A stretch of DNA of 64,000 nucleotides from Clostridiales bacterium (GCA_012839295.1 DUNO01000056.1:1-64000); one strand, 5' to 3'. Positions 8,463 through 16,719 are shown, counted from the stretch's first letter. Translations and numbers: made by a program. The notes: generated by a model from the sequence alone, not told the origin.

Positions 8463-9004
8463 AAGAAATAAGTGGTATAATTAGGAATAAAAAAGGGACA
8501 TCCTTTCCGCTCATCGTTGCCGTGACCCTTGCCCTTGTAATCATCTTCTGCGGTATATCCGAATACCTTCGGCTGATGATCATAGCACAAGGTGTTCGGG
8601 ATGCGGTTCAATCAGCTGTAATTTCGACAGTTAATGACAGTTATGATGATGTGTTTCACGGAGTGCGGGAGGGCTACAGCGGAGCCTATCAGCCCTCGGC
8701 AGATGAATTTGAGGAAAGCCTGGACTACGGCGATATATATGGCAGGCTAGATAAGCTTCTGGGGCTTAGGCAGGAAAACGGCTCACATGTGAAATATGCC
8801 GGAAATGCGGTTGAGTTCCGCTTGTCGGGTCTTTCCATTGACCTTGAAAACATGCCTTTTGCCCCTGAGAGTCCTGATAATTCCAAGGGATTTCTTGCAG
8901 ATGCGGGCATAAGTCTTGAGGTTCCGGTATCCTTTGGCAGGAAAAGCCTGCCGCCTATGAAGATCAATCTCAAGGTAAAGGCCAAGTATATGCCTTTATT
9001 TTAA
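8453..9004 (+). CDS. Tad minor pilin-like protein
   Basis: 183 residues from a TTG (8453); an in-frame GTG at 8459 that overlaps the previous stop is an equally good start. The N terminus 'NKKGTSFPLIVAVTLALVIIFCGISEYLRL' is again a leader plus one membrane helix, typical of TadE/TadF-like pseudopilins. The rest is a soluble domain of no clear family. It is the last gene of the pilus run; a small hairpin (9012-9032) without a good T-tract follows. Confidence 0.6.
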   Translation: MEVKEISGIIRNKKGTSFPLIVAVTLALVIIFCGISEYLRLMIIAQGVRDAVQSAVISTVNDSYDDVFHGVREGYSGAYQPSADEFEESLDYGDIYGRLDKLLGLRQENGSHVKYAGNAVEFRLSGLSIDLENMPFAPESPDNSKGFLADAGISLEVPVSFGRKSLPPMKINLKVKAKYMPLF

Positions 9005-9099
9005 CTGATTTCGGAAGGTCCATAGACTTCCGGAAAATTCTGTAGTATGGTGTGGTTGAAAAGACTAAACCAAACAGCCTTTAAAAGGAGGTAAACCTT

Positions 9100-9678
9100 A
9101 TGAAACTAACTGACAGAGCAAAGAAAAGGCTCACTCTCACCGGCCTTGGTGTGGTGTGCGTAGTCCTTGTCATAGCAATAGTATCCCAATTTCAAACGGA
9201 GCAGCCCAAAGATGCACCAATACAGCCTTCTTCCACAATATCGGACGCAGTCAGCCCCGTTACAGAAATTCCAACGCCCTCCGTTGAGCCGACCAAGACA
9301 CCGGAAGTAACAGTGCGCCCTATTGACCCGGCTGTGACTCCTGCGAAGTCCACGGACACCGGTGATTCAACCGGTACCGAGCAAAGTATCCAGGTGGAGG
9401 TTACAAAGCCTGCCGAACCGCCGCAGACGGCAAAAACCAATCCTTCCAAAACTCCCGATGGACAAAAGGTAGATAAAGTGACACCGGTGGAGCATGATAA
9501 GGTGACAAAGCCGGAGAGCAGCACATCTTCGTCTACGCCAAAGGCTGGTGACAAAAATGAAAAGGGGCAGGTATGGTTCCCAGGTTTTGGCTGGGTCGAC
9601 GATGAAGGTGGTGGTGCATCAGGCACTAAAGCAGAAGATATGTATGAAAACGGCAATAAAATCGGGGTTATGGATTAA
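9100..9678 (+). CDS. Membrane-anchored Thr/Pro-rich protein
   Basis: 192 residues with a strong AAAAGGAGGT site. A short basic N terminus and one membrane helix (residues 12-29) precede a long low-complexity Thr/Pro/Ser/Lys linker (30-155). A short conserved-looking C-terminal block follows: 'WFPGFGWVDDEGGG...MYENGNKIGVMD'. The linker would span the wall and place the terminal block outside. Similar short anchored proteins occur in ICEs; the function is not known. A strong terminator follows the gene. Confidence 0.6.
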   Translation: MKLTDRAKKRLTLTGLGVVCVVLVIAIVSQFQTEQPKDAPIQPSSTISDAVSPVTEIPTPSVEPTKTPEVTVRPIDPAVTPAKSTDTGDSTGTEQSIQVEVTKPAEPPQTAKTNPSKTPDGQKVDKVTPVEHDKVTKPESSTSSSTPKAGDKNEKGQVWFPGFGWVDDEGGGASGTKAEDMYENGNKIGVMD

Positions 9679-9704
9679 CCCTATCTAATTACTTAAATAG
9701 CCAC

Positions 9705-9735
9705 AAAAAGCACAGCGACGATGCTGTGCTTTTTT
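9705..9735 (+). terminator. Strong rho-independent terminator
   Basis: AAAAAGCACAGC, a six-base loop, then GCTGTGCTTTTTT. A near-perfect 12-bp stem that could work in both directions. It separates the anchored protein from the secreted protein gene. Confidence 0.85.
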
Positions 9736-9754
9736 GCGTTGCAAGGAGGATTTC

Positions 9755-11446
9755 ATGAAACGACTACTCAGTATTATGCTTGTGCTTTTGTTGCTGCTGA
9801 CTGCATTTCTGCCGCTAACCGCCTATGCCATTGGGGACGGAAATGTTGATGGAGGCGGTGGAGGCCTCGGCAACGGTACAAACACGGATTACTGGAATAC
9901 TGGCGATGAAGGTGTAAGGGTGACGGTCATTAGGGTAAGCGACCATGCGGTTGTGACAACACCCATTGACCTTACAAATAAGACACCCACCAGCACAATT
10001 TGGCATTTCAGTAAAGTAAGCAAAATATCATATTCTAATGGAAGGGCACTGACTCCTAAAACCAGTGAATATATTTACGTTAACCCATCCCAGCCACTTC
10101 CAAAGATCATCAGCACCTCAAGCGGAAACGGCAATATCGCCGCAATTAAAAGTTATTTTACTGACGAGCAGGTTATTCGCAGTATTGCAAACCTCACCGG
10201 TATGAATTTTGATGTGCTGATCAATGGGCAGTACCGGCTGCTCCTCGAACCCATCGCCTATATGACCTTCGGCGGTATCAAGTATGCCATGACCGCAACA
10301 GAAGCGGCACTTTTTGACAGGCAACTGGATGGGGGCCTGCGGAGCAAGATGGTATCTCTCAGCCACAAGAACCTGCCTCTGGCGATGTTCCTGGAAACCC
10401 CGGATCTCGGGTATCCCGCCTGGGATGGCTCCACAACCAAAGCCGCATCCAACACGGACATCATTTCTTCCCTTGGGCTCGGTATTGTGCGCTTCAATGA
10501 AGCGGAACCGGAGCCTCCGAAAGTTGATGCGGTTGATTATGAGTACCGGGTCAATACGGAGGTTATCACCTCAGTCACTGTGAGCGGCGGTCAGGCAGAT
10601 CCGGACCATCCCGTCACGGTAAAATTTACAATTGGTGGTCGGACCTATACCGTAAGCGGCGTATATTATCCGGAGGGTGACAGCCAACTGGTATGGGTAC
10701 GCTGGACAACTCCTGCTACTCCGCAGACCATGACCATTCATGTGTCAATTTCCGGCGGTTCAGCAAGTCAGGAGACCATTACCGCAAAGATTGTAGACCT
10801 TTCCGGAAACGATCCTCCCAATCCGGTGGCCGATGACCGCAACGACTCATATTCCAGGGTTACCGTGCCCAATAAGGCACAGAAAACCTCAGCTTCATGG
10901 GGTGTATGGCGCCCATGGTGGTATTCCTATTGGGTATGGCACGGCAGCGATGAGGATGGATACTGGTGCGATCATGGGTGGTGGGAGTTTGACTGGAACG
11001 CTTACAGCGCAAGCCTTTCAGCCTCCATGAGTATTGTTCCGGATGCAAAAAATCCTACTGCATCCGGCAAAACTATGAAAAGCGGGTATGGGGTCAATCA
11101 GACCACGACCGCCCGTGTCAGCACAAACCAGTCCTCAGCGGTAACCGATGCACAAAACGCGATTACTTATTTCCCTGAATTCCAGTACAAAACTTATTGG
11201 AGATTACTGGAGAGAACAAGCCGTGGATACAACTCAAAATTTGAGTTTGCATCCAACAAGTATTCAACATATAAGCGGCGTACACATTTCACGCCTATCT
11301 GGATGCCGGATGGAAGCTATACGCCGTATACCTGGCTTATTGACTGCTGGACACCGGCAGGCATGCTTTCCATGAACCTCACTGACTCGGTGAACATACA
11401 GGGGAATTTATGGATGGACTGGCACATCGCGCCGGTAAGACCATAA
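9755..11446 (+). CDS. Large secreted protein of unknown function
   Basis: 563 residues from the ATG after AAGGAGGATTTC. A classic signal peptide is present (MKRLLSIMLVLLLLLTAF... cut after 'AYA'), then a Gly-rich segment. A beta-rich middle (about 250-350) looks like an Ig-type fold. A Trp-rich segment 'WGVWRPWWYSYWVWHG' is followed by a C-terminal domain ending 'WMDWHIAPVRP'. No sorting motif. Being secreted and close to pilus and T4SS genes, it may be part of the mating surface. The family is not identified. Confidence 0.6.
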   Translation: MKRLLSIMLVLLLLLTAFLPLTAYAIGDGNVDGGGGGLGNGTNTDYWNTGDEGVRVTVIRVSDHAVVTTPIDLTNKTPTSTIWHFSKVSKISYSNGRALTPKTSEYIYVNPSQPLPKIISTSSGNGNIAAIKSYFTDEQVIRSIANLTGMNFDVLINGQYRLLLEPIAYMTFGGIKYAMTATEAALFDRQLDGGLRSKMVSLSHKNLPLAMFLETPDLGYPAWDGSTTKAASNTDIISSLGLGIVRFNEAEPEPPKVDAVDYEYRVNTEVITSVTVSGGQADPDHPVTVKFTIGGRTYTVSGVYYPEGDSQLVWVRWTTPATPQTMTIHVSISGGSASQETITAKIVDLSGNDPPNPVADDRNDSYSRVTVPNKAQKTSASWGVWRPWWYSYWVWHGSDEDGYWCDHGWWEFDWNAYSASLSASMSIVPDAKNPTASGKTMKSGYGVNQTTTARVSTNQSSAVTDAQNAITYFPEFQYKTYWRLLERTSRGYNSKFEFASNKYSTYKRRTHFTPIWMPDGSYTPYTWLIDCWTPAGMLSMNLTDSVNIQGNLWMDWHIAPVRP

Positions 11447-11466
11447 ACAACAGAAAAAAGAAACGA

Positions 11467-11500
11467 GACCGCAGGGTAAAGCTTTGCGGTCATTTTCTTT
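11467..11500 (+). terminator. Probable terminator
   Basis: GACCGCA...TGCGGTC stem followed by ATTTTCTTT, just after the secreted-protein gene and before the VirB2-like gene. Confidence 0.55.
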
Positions 11501-11534
11501 GCAAAAAATTAATTTTGAAAGAGGTGGTAACACT

Positions 11535-11873
11535 ATGAAACTGAAACAAATCCTGCCCGTTCTTTGTATCGTCTTCCTGCTGGTCTGCCTGTTCAGTACG
11601 AATGCGTATGCTGCACCTCCCGGAGATGTAGCAGGTGCGATTGAGAATACCTGGAATGATGCCTCCAGCCAGATCAAGACAGTGGTAAACAAGGTAGTAT
11701 TTCCGGCCATTGACCTGATTCTGGCAGTGTTTTTCTTTGCTAAATTGGGCATGGCATATTTTGATTATCGGAAACATGGAATGTTTGAGTGGGCTGCTCC
11801 TGCTATTCTTTTTGCTTGTTTAATATTTACCCTAACTGCCCCCTTATATATTTGGCAGATACTTGGAATGTAG
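11535..11873 (+). CDS. VirB2-like pilin subunit (DUF3852-like)
   Basis: 112 residues from the ATG after GAGGTGGTAACACT; the frame is open upstream but without a ribosome site. A signal peptide (MKLKQILPVLCIVFLLVCLFS, cut after 'AYA') is followed by a short segment and two membrane helices ('VVFPAIDLILAVFFFAKLGMAYF', 'WAAPAILFACLIFTLTAPLYIW'). Small size, signal peptide and two helices are the layout of VirB2/TrbC pilins, and clostridial ICEs carry such a gene at this place. The call is by layout and context. Confidence 0.65.
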   Translation: MKLKQILPVLCIVFLLVCLFSTNAYAAPPGDVAGAIENTWNDASSQIKTVVNKVVFPAIDLILAVFFFAKLGMAYFDYRKHGMFEWAAPAILFACLIFTLTAPLYIWQILGM

Positions 11874-11884
11874 GAGGTAAAGCT

Positions 11885-12337
11885 ATGAGCTACTTTGAAC
11901 AGGAATTGCGCAGGCTGTTCGAAAATGACACTAGTATCACTGATAAAAGGTTTGTCGGAAGGACTTTCTTCGGCAAGCTTACCGACAATCTCCGTGTCAG
12001 GATTGAGTTTGTCACGCTGGGTACGGCTGACCATTACGAGGCAATCAAAGCAACCGTAATAAACCGTAATGACGGCCCGGTAGATGCCCTTACGCTGCGA
12101 TTCTCCGATCTGCTCGGCAAGAAAATGGTCAGCAACCAAAATTTCAGGAATGGAATCACCCCGTATATATGGAAGTATGAGGATAAAATCGAATGGTATG
12201 TCTACAAGCCGACAAATGCGGACTACGACCAGATCTCCGGGACTCTTAATGATTACTTAGACGTATTTCGAGAACCAACGCTGGATATGGAGCAGTCCGG
12301 CCATAACCAAAAAGGAATGACAATGCAAGGTATGTAA
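11885..12337 (+). CDS. Hypothetical conjugation-element protein (150 aa)
   Basis: Starts at an ATG with a TAGGAGGTAAAG site, 11 bases after the VirB2-like gene. Soluble, mixed alpha/beta: 'MSYFEQELRRLFENDTSITDKRFVGRTFFGKL', then strands such as 'RVRIEFVTLGTADHYEAIKATVINR'. The C terminus is a flexible tail ending GMTMQGM, one of the recurrent tails of this element. I recall similar proteins next to VirB2/VirB6 genes in ICEs but no known function. A strong terminator follows. Confidence 0.6.
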   Translation: MSYFEQELRRLFENDTSITDKRFVGRTFFGKLTDNLRVRIEFVTLGTADHYEAIKATVINRNDGPVDALTLRFSDLLGKKMVSNQNFRNGITPYIWKYEDKIEWYVYKPTNADYDQISGTLNDYLDVFREPTLDMEQSGHNQKGMTMQGM

Positions 12338-12352
12338 ATAGAGAAGTTTTCG

Positions 12353-12387
12353 GGGAGTCTGTGGGGTTGCAGGCTCCCATATTTTTT
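12353..12387 (+). terminator. Rho-independent terminator
   Basis: GGGGAGTCTG...CAGGCTCCC stem followed by ATATTTTTT, between the hypothetical gene and the VirB6-like gene. Confidence 0.8.
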
Positions 12388-12409
12388 ATCCGAAAGGAGG
12401 TGACCGCCC

Positions 12410-13315
12410 ATGTTTATATGGGATTTTGTTGCCGACACTGTGCTCGGCCAGATCATTGACTGGATCTATGGCCAGATTATTGGTTTCCTTGGGAACTTTT
12501 TTTCAGCTATGGGTAACATGGGGGCCGACCTGTTTGAGATGAGCTGGGTTCAGTCCATTGTACTATTTTTTGTTTATCTGGCCTGGGCTCTCTATGGAAC
12601 CGGGCTGGTTGTGTCCGCTTTTGAATGCGGCATTGAGTATCAGTCTGGCCGCGGCAGCATTAAAGATAGCATGCTCAACGCCGTCAAGGGCTTTATGGCG
12701 GTCGGTCTGTTTTCCACCGTACCGGTGGAGCTGTACAAATTATCTGTTTCCCTGCAGAGCAGCCTCACGGCGGGTATCACTGGTTTTGATACCGGCATAG
12801 GCACCCTTGCCGGCAATATCATCAGTGAGCTCTCCGACGCAGGGGGCCTTGAAAATGCGGGGACTGCGGGAGTGTTCGGGGGTATGGGAGTCATCACCAG
12901 CCCCGTCATGATGCTTTTTATCCTCATCCTGATGGGATATGCGGTAATCAAAGTGTTCTTCGCTAACCTTAAACGCGGTGGTATCCTGCTCATTCAGATT
13001 TCGGTGGGCAGCCTGTACATGTTCAGTGTCCCCAGGGGATACGTTGACGGCTTCGTCAGTTGGTGCAAGCAGATCGTAGGCCTGTGCCTTACGGCCTTTC
13101 TGCAGTCCACCATCCTTGTTGCCGGGCTTATGGTGGTAAAAGATCATGCCCTATTGGGGCTGGGTCTGATGCTGTCTGCTGGAGAGATCCCCCGCATCGC
13201 TGGAGCCTTCGGGCTTGATACCAGCACCAAGGCCAACCTCATGAGTGCCGCTTACACGGCTCAGACTGCCGTTAACATAACAAGAACGGTTGTAAGAGGG
13301 GTGGCTGCAAAATGA
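12410..13315 (+). CDS. VirB6/TrbL-like membrane protein of the T4SS
   Basis: 301 residues with an AAAGGAGGTGA site. About six hydrophobic segments: 'FLGNFFSAMG', 'SIVLFFVYLAWALYGTGLVVSAF', 'AVKGFMAVGLFSTV', 'SPVMMLFILILMGYAVIKVFF', 'GGILLIQISVGSLYMF' and 'GLCLTAFLQSTILVAGLMVV'. Size, topology and position between the VirB2-like and VirB3-like genes match the VirB6/TrbL channel proteins of clostridial ICEs (DUF6045 type). It should sit in the membrane as part of the translocation channel. It overlaps the next gene by 4 bases. Confidence 0.78.
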   Translation: MFIWDFVADTVLGQIIDWIYGQIIGFLGNFFSAMGNMGADLFEMSWVQSIVLFFVYLAWALYGTGLVVSAFECGIEYQSGRGSIKDSMLNAVKGFMAVGLFSTVPVELYKLSVSLQSSLTAGITGFDTGIGTLAGNIISELSDAGGLENAGTAGVFGGMGVITSPVMMLFILILMGYAVIKVFFANLKRGGILLIQISVGSLYMFSVPRGYVDGFVSWCKQIVGLCLTAFLQSTILVAGLMVVKDHALLGLGLMLSAGEIPRIAGAFGLDTSTKANLMSAAYTAQTAVNITRTVVRGVAAK

Positions 13316-13872
13316 AGCTGGTCTACATTTGCTCTCCTTATGCCGGGGATATCGAAAAAAATATTCGGTTTGCTAAAGCCGCCTGTCATTATGCCATGGA
13401 GCAGGGCTGTGCGCCGGTAGCCGTTCATCTTCTGTACCCGCAATTTCTGAACGATGCAGTTCCATCGGAACGTGGAGCCGGTATCCGGATGGGACTGCGG
13501 GTGCTGGCATCCTGTGAGGAACTGTGGATCTGCGGAGAAAGGATCAGCCCCGGCATGAGCTGTGAAATTGAGGAAGCCAAACGGCTCGGCATTCCCATTC
13601 AGAGTATATCAACCAAACAAATACGAGGAGGAATCCATATGAAGCAATATGGGATCTGGGCGCGCCGGAGCGCTGCTTCGGTCTGCGGCCCAGCGAAAGC
13701 ATGGCTGAAGCGTGACGGTAAGCCTGTAACTTTTGATACCTATGAGGAAGCGGCTGCTGAAGCTTCAAGGCTTATGAATAAAATCGGCACAGCTAATGTG
13801 TCCTACCATCCCAAAGAAAGGGAAATTGAGCTGGAGGAAGCGCCTTCTCCCGGCATGAAGCTGCAATTGTGA
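13312..13872 (+). CDS. DUF4406/DUF7768-like domain fused to a small ICE domain
   Basis: 186 residues. Residues 1-105 ('KLVYICSPYAGDIEKNIRFAKAACHYAMEQ', 'CEELWICGERISPGMSCEIEEAKRLGIPI') look like the DUF4406/DUF7768 family, related in fold to nucleoside 2-deoxyribosyltransferases and common in phages and mobile elements; the substrate is unknown. Residues 110-186 ('MKQYGIWARRSAASVCGPAKAW...') form a second small domain with its own ribosome site and start. The protein ends SPGMKLQL, another variant of the shared tail. It overlaps the methyltransferase gene by 4 bases. Confidence 0.6.
   Translation: MKLVYICSPYAGDIEKNIRFAKAACHYAMEQGCAPVAVHLLYPQFLNDAVPSERGAGIRMGLRVLASCEELWICGERISPGMSCEIEEAKRLGIPIQSISTKQIRGGIHMKQYGIWARRSAASVCGPAKAWLKRDGKPVTFDTYEEAAAEASRLMNKIGTANVSYHPKEREIELEEAPSPGMKLQL
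13639..13872 (+). CDS. Possible in-frame internal gene (77 aa)
   Basis: Inside the preceding gene, in the same frame, an ATG at 13639 is preceded by a consensus AGGAGG (13626-13631) at a 7-base spacing. The codon run from it matches an independent small domain (MKQYGIWARRSAASVCGPAK...GMKLQL). This suggests that two adjacent genes were fused by loss of the first stop, or that both a long and a short product are made. I cannot tell which from sequence alone. Confidence 0.45.
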   Translation: MKQYGIWARRSAASVCGPAKAWLKRDGKPVTFDTYEEAAAEASRLMNKIGTANVSYHPKEREIELEEAPSPGMKLQL

Positions 13873-15890
13873 ATGTTTTGCTGACCCTCGGCAGTCTGTT
13901 TGACGGGATCGGCGGATTTCCCCTGGCAGGCGTCCGGCAGGGCTTTACCCCTGTGTGGGCCAGCGAAATCGAGCCGTTCCCTATGGAAGTTACAAAAATA
14001 CGGTTTCCGGAAATGCTCCATGTAGGAGATATCACAAAGCTTAAGGGTGCGGAGCTGACTCCTGTTGATGTGGTCTGCGGGGGCTCACCATGCCAGGATC
14101 TCTCGGTGGCCGGCAAGCGTGCCGGACTTCAAGGTGAGCGTTCCGGACTGTTTATGGAGCAGATCCGGGTGATCAAGGAGATGAGAGCGCATGACAAAGG
14201 AAGCGGAAGGACAGATGACGCTGTTCGACCTCGATACATGGTGTGGGAGAATGTACCCGGAGCCTTCTCCAGTGCAGACGGAGAAGACTTTCGAGCGGTA
14301 CTTGAAGAAACCTGCCGAATTGCGGACGGTACCGTATCTGTACCTCGACCTCCGCGAGGGGTATGGCTCTCTGCTGGGGCCATATTGGGATATCAATTCT
14401 CCCTTGCTTGGAGAATTTACGATGCTCAATACTGGGGCCTCGCCCAAAGACGCAAGCGTATCTTCCTTGTCGCAGATTTTGGAGGCCGCACCGCACTCGA
14501 AATATTATTTAAGCAAGACCGCCTGTTTGGGGATTCTGCGCCGGGCAAAGAAACGCGGCAAGGAGCTGCCGTCGGTACTCCGGAAAGCATTGGAAATCCA
14601 AGCGGGAATCCATCCTGCGGCGAAGGAATAAGCAGAGGTTATAACGCAGAATCAACAGAAAAAAACAAGATAATCATCCCAATCAATACGCAAATAGCCA
14701 CATGGCATAATCAATTTGGAGAAAGAACCGGGCTGGGCATCGGAGAAAACGGTGACCCGGCTTTTACTTTGCAGGCGGCACATTCACATGCTGTTTTCAA
14801 TCTGGATGACGATGTGTCCGATGCCGGCTGTATTGCTTTCGCCTGCAACCAGCGGGATGAGGTGCGTGACCTTCACGATGTGTCTGCCGCACTGCAGGCC
14901 CAGCCGGGCATGAAACAGCAGACCTTTATTGCCGATGTGGAGAACATCCAAGCGCCGGAAAGCGGCATGAACATGGTACCAAGCGTCCTTTGTCTTAATG
15001 ACCAGGGCGGCAATCGGATGGATGTAACAGAAAACATCACCGCTACACTGCGTGCCCAAATGGACGGTCACCCGCCCCTTGTGCTGGGCAGCCAGCAGGG
15101 CGGTGCTGAAATTTGCGAAAACCTGTGTCCTACTATCACCTCAGCGGCGGGAACAAGCGGGAACAACCAGCCGGTGCTGTTTGAGAACCATGGCATTGAC
15201 TCCAGATACACAGGACCCCATGCCGTGGCTCCTACTATGTCTGCACGGTATGGTACAGGCGGCAATAACGTGCCGCTAATTTCTCAGCCCGCTGTACTTT
15301 CTGAAGATGAGTGTGCCGAACTGTCATCTGCAGAAAGCTACTGCATAGCCGGAAATATCATTGACCGCCAAGACCACAACGGAGGAAACGGTATGGGTTT
15401 TCAGCCCAACATCAGCTATACATTGAACACTGCGGACCGGCATTGTGTCTTCTCTCAGCAGCGGAGTGACGAATATGTGTCAAACGATGTGGTCAGCACC
15501 CAGAGCGCGAGGCAATACAAGGACTCAACAGACCTTGTGTGTGAAATAGATGTTGCGGGCTTGGACTGCCGAAACGGTACAGAAAACAAAGATCTGAGCG
15601 GGACCCTTCAATCCAAGACGGACGGAGGATATTCCCTGAATAATGTGCATCCTGTCCGTATCGGAAAGCTGATCCGGAGGCTGACGCCGCTGGAATGCGA
15701 GAGGCTCCAAGGCTTTCCCGATTACTGGACGGCCATCCCCGGTGCCTCGGACAGCGCACGGTACAAAGCCCTTGGCAACAGCGTGGCGATTCCCTGTGTG
15801 GAGCATGTGCTTCGGGGGATCGCATATTTTTTGAAAAATTCCAAACGAGAACAGGAGGAATCGGAATGTACATCTACCCCGACAACCTAA
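13869..15890 (+). CDS. DNA (cytosine-5) methyltransferase with repeat insertion
   Basis: 673 residues from a GTG. Motif I is 'LGSLFDGIGGFPLAGV', motif IV 'GGSPCQDLSVAGKRAGL' with the catalytic Cys, motif VI 'VWENVPGAFSS' and motif VIII 'AQYWGLAQRRKRIFLVADF'. Motifs IX-X are at the far end ('RRLTPLECERLQGFPDYW', 'YKALGNSVAIP'). Between VIII and IX lies a roughly 350-residue insertion with imperfect repeats of the 'TLRAQMDGHPP' and 'TMSARYGTGGNNVP' kind, as in phage and ICE multi-specific C5 enzymes. No cognate endonuclease is adjacent, so it is probably a solitary enzyme protecting the element. Codons for residues about 108-254 also carry a second gene in another frame. Confidence 0.93.
   Translation: MNVLLTLGSLFDGIGGFPLAGVRQGFTPVWASEIEPFPMEVTKIRFPEMLHVGDITKLKGAELTPVDVVCGGSPCQDLSVAGKRAGLQGERSGLFMEQIRVIKEMRAHDKGSGRTDDAVRPRYMVWENVPGAFSSADGEDFRAVLEETCRIADGTVSVPRPPRGVWLSAGAILGYQFSLAWRIYDAQYWGLAQRRKRIFLVADFGGRTALEILFKQDRLFGDSAPGKETRQGAAVGTPESIGNPSGNPSCGEGISRGYNAESTEKNKIIIPINTQIATWHNQFGERTGLGIGENGDPAFTLQAAHSHAVFNLDDDVSDAGCIAFACNQRDEVRDLHDVSAALQAQPGMKQQTFIADVENIQAPESGMNMVPSVLCLNDQGGNRMDVTENITATLRAQMDGHPPLVLGSQQGGAEICENLCPTITSAAGTSGNNQPVLFENHGIDSRYTGPHAVAPTMSARYGTGGNNVPLISQPAVLSEDECAELSSAESYCIAGNIIDRQDHNGGNGMGFQPNISYTLNTADRHCVFSQQRSDEYVSNDVVSTQSARQYKDSTDLVCEIDVAGLDCRNGTENKDLSGTLQSKTDGGYSLNNVHPVRIGKLIRRLTPLECERLQGFPDYWTAIPGASDSARYKALGNSVAIPCVEHVLRGIAYFLKNSKREQEESECTSTPTT
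14191..14631 (+). CDS. Overprinted gene inside the methyltransferase gene
   Basis: 146 residues in a different frame, wholly within the C5 methyltransferase gene, starting at an ATG with AAGGAG at 14175-14180. The protein does not look like frame noise: 'MTLFDLDTWCGRMYPEPSPV', 'YLYLDLREGYGSLLGPYWD', 'SPLLGEFTMLNTG', 'LSQILEAAPHSKYYLS' and 'GILRRAKKRGKELPSVLRKALE'. I recall very similar proteins in phages and ICEs, where the same motif order occurs near methyltransferases. The overlap covers methyltransferase motifs VI and VIII, so both frames are under constraint. Function unknown; it may modulate the methyltransferase or be an independent phage-type factor. Confidence 0.7.
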   Translation: MTKEAEGQMTLFDLDTWCGRMYPEPSPVQTEKTFERYLKKPAELRTVPYLYLDLREGYGSLLGPYWDINSPLLGEFTMLNTGASPKDASVSSLSQILEAAPHSKYYLSKTACLGILRRAKKRGKELPSVLRKALEIQAGIHPAAKE

Positions 15891-16132
15891 AATCCAAAGC
15901 GGTATTGTGGCTGTGGCAGCTGCGCGACATCGGCATCATCGGCGTCGGCCTTTTGCTCTCTGTGTTTGCGCTGGCGCAGCTTAAGCTTCTGCCGCCTATC
16001 GTCGTCACGGCTCTCTATGCTTTTTTGACCATCCGTTTTGACGATACCAGCATCCTGGACTTTATAAAATACGCTTGTGCCTTCTTCCTAACTAAGCAGC
16101 AGACCTACGAATGGGGGTATACCAAACAATGA
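15866..16132 (+). CDS. VirB3/PrgI-like T4SS membrane protein
   Basis: 88 residues from the ATG after ACAGGAGGAATCGG. Two close membrane helices ('IGIIGVGLLLSVFALAQLKLL', 'PIVVTALYAFLTIRF') follow 'MYIYPDNLKSKAVLWLWQLRD', the typical N terminus of the small VirB3-like subunits in clostridial ICEs. VirB3 anchors the VirB4 ATPase to the inner membrane. It overlaps the next gene by 4 bases (ATGA). Confidence 0.78.
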   Translation: MYIYPDNLKSKAVLWLWQLRDIGIIGVGLLLSVFALAQLKLLPPIVVTALYAFLTIRFDDTSILDFIKYACAFFLTKQQTYEWGYTKQ

Positions 16133-16719
16133 GCAGAAAAGAAAAAAAGGCGGAAAAGCAAAAACAGTTCACCCGCCAGCTTATAAACACAAAGGCCGTC
16201 ACCGACCACAGCCTGTTGACCTACCGGGGCGATGAACTGGTGTACTTTATCATCAAGCCCACCAATATCTCCGTTCTGTCCGAAGCTAGCATATCGGCGC
16301 GGATCTACGCCCTGATGACCGTCCTCAAGGGGATGGCGGAGCTGGAGTTCCTGTGCTTAAACAGTCGAGAAAACTTCGAAGACAACAAGCGTTTCCTGAA
16401 AAGCCGAATAGAACAGGAGAATAATCCGGCTGTGCGCAGGCTGCTGGAGCATGACCTGACACACCTTGACCGGATACAGGTACAGATGGCAACAGCGCGG
16501 GAATTCCTTGTTGTCATCCGGCTTAAGGGTGAAAAGGAAAACGAGGTGTTCCCGTATTTAAACCGTATAGAAAAGACCTTACGTGAGCAGGGATTTTCTG
16601 TTAAAAGGGCAGAAAAAGAGGATATCAAAAGGATTCTTGCTGTATATTTTGAGCAGAATGTTACGACCGAAAAATTCGAGGACTTTGACGGAGAGCGCTG
16701 GATCATCCTTAACGACTGA
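16129..16719 (+). CDS. Conserved T4SS-associated protein (196 aa)
   Basis: Starts at the ATG overlapping the VirB3-like stop. 'RKEKKAEKQKQFTRQLINTKAVTDHSLL' then 'PTNISVLSEASISARIYALMTVLKGM' and a long charged helical region end in 'FEDFDGERWIILND'. I recall this protein directly before VirB4 in Tn1549-type elements; its sequence suggests a relative of the VirB4 N-terminal domain. It is soluble with no membrane helix. It is normally followed at once by VirB4; here 1.1 kb with a diguanylate cyclase gene has been added between them. Confidence 0.65.
   Translation: MSRKEKKAEKQKQFTRQLINTKAVTDHSLLTYRGDELVYFIIKPTNISVLSEASISARIYALMTVLKGMAELEFLCLNSRENFEDNKRFLKSRIEQENNPAVRRLLEHDLTHLDRIQVQMATAREFLVVIRLKGEKENEVFPYLNRIEKTLREQGFSVKRAEKEDIKRILAVYFEQNVTTEKFEDFDGERWIILND

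Noticed and set aside
13869-15890. Repeats in the methyltransferase as a possible tandem-repeat or CRISPR-like array
   Set aside because: The repeats are degenerate, in frame and protein-level (TLRAQ...G type), typical of the long insertion in phage-type C5 enzymes.
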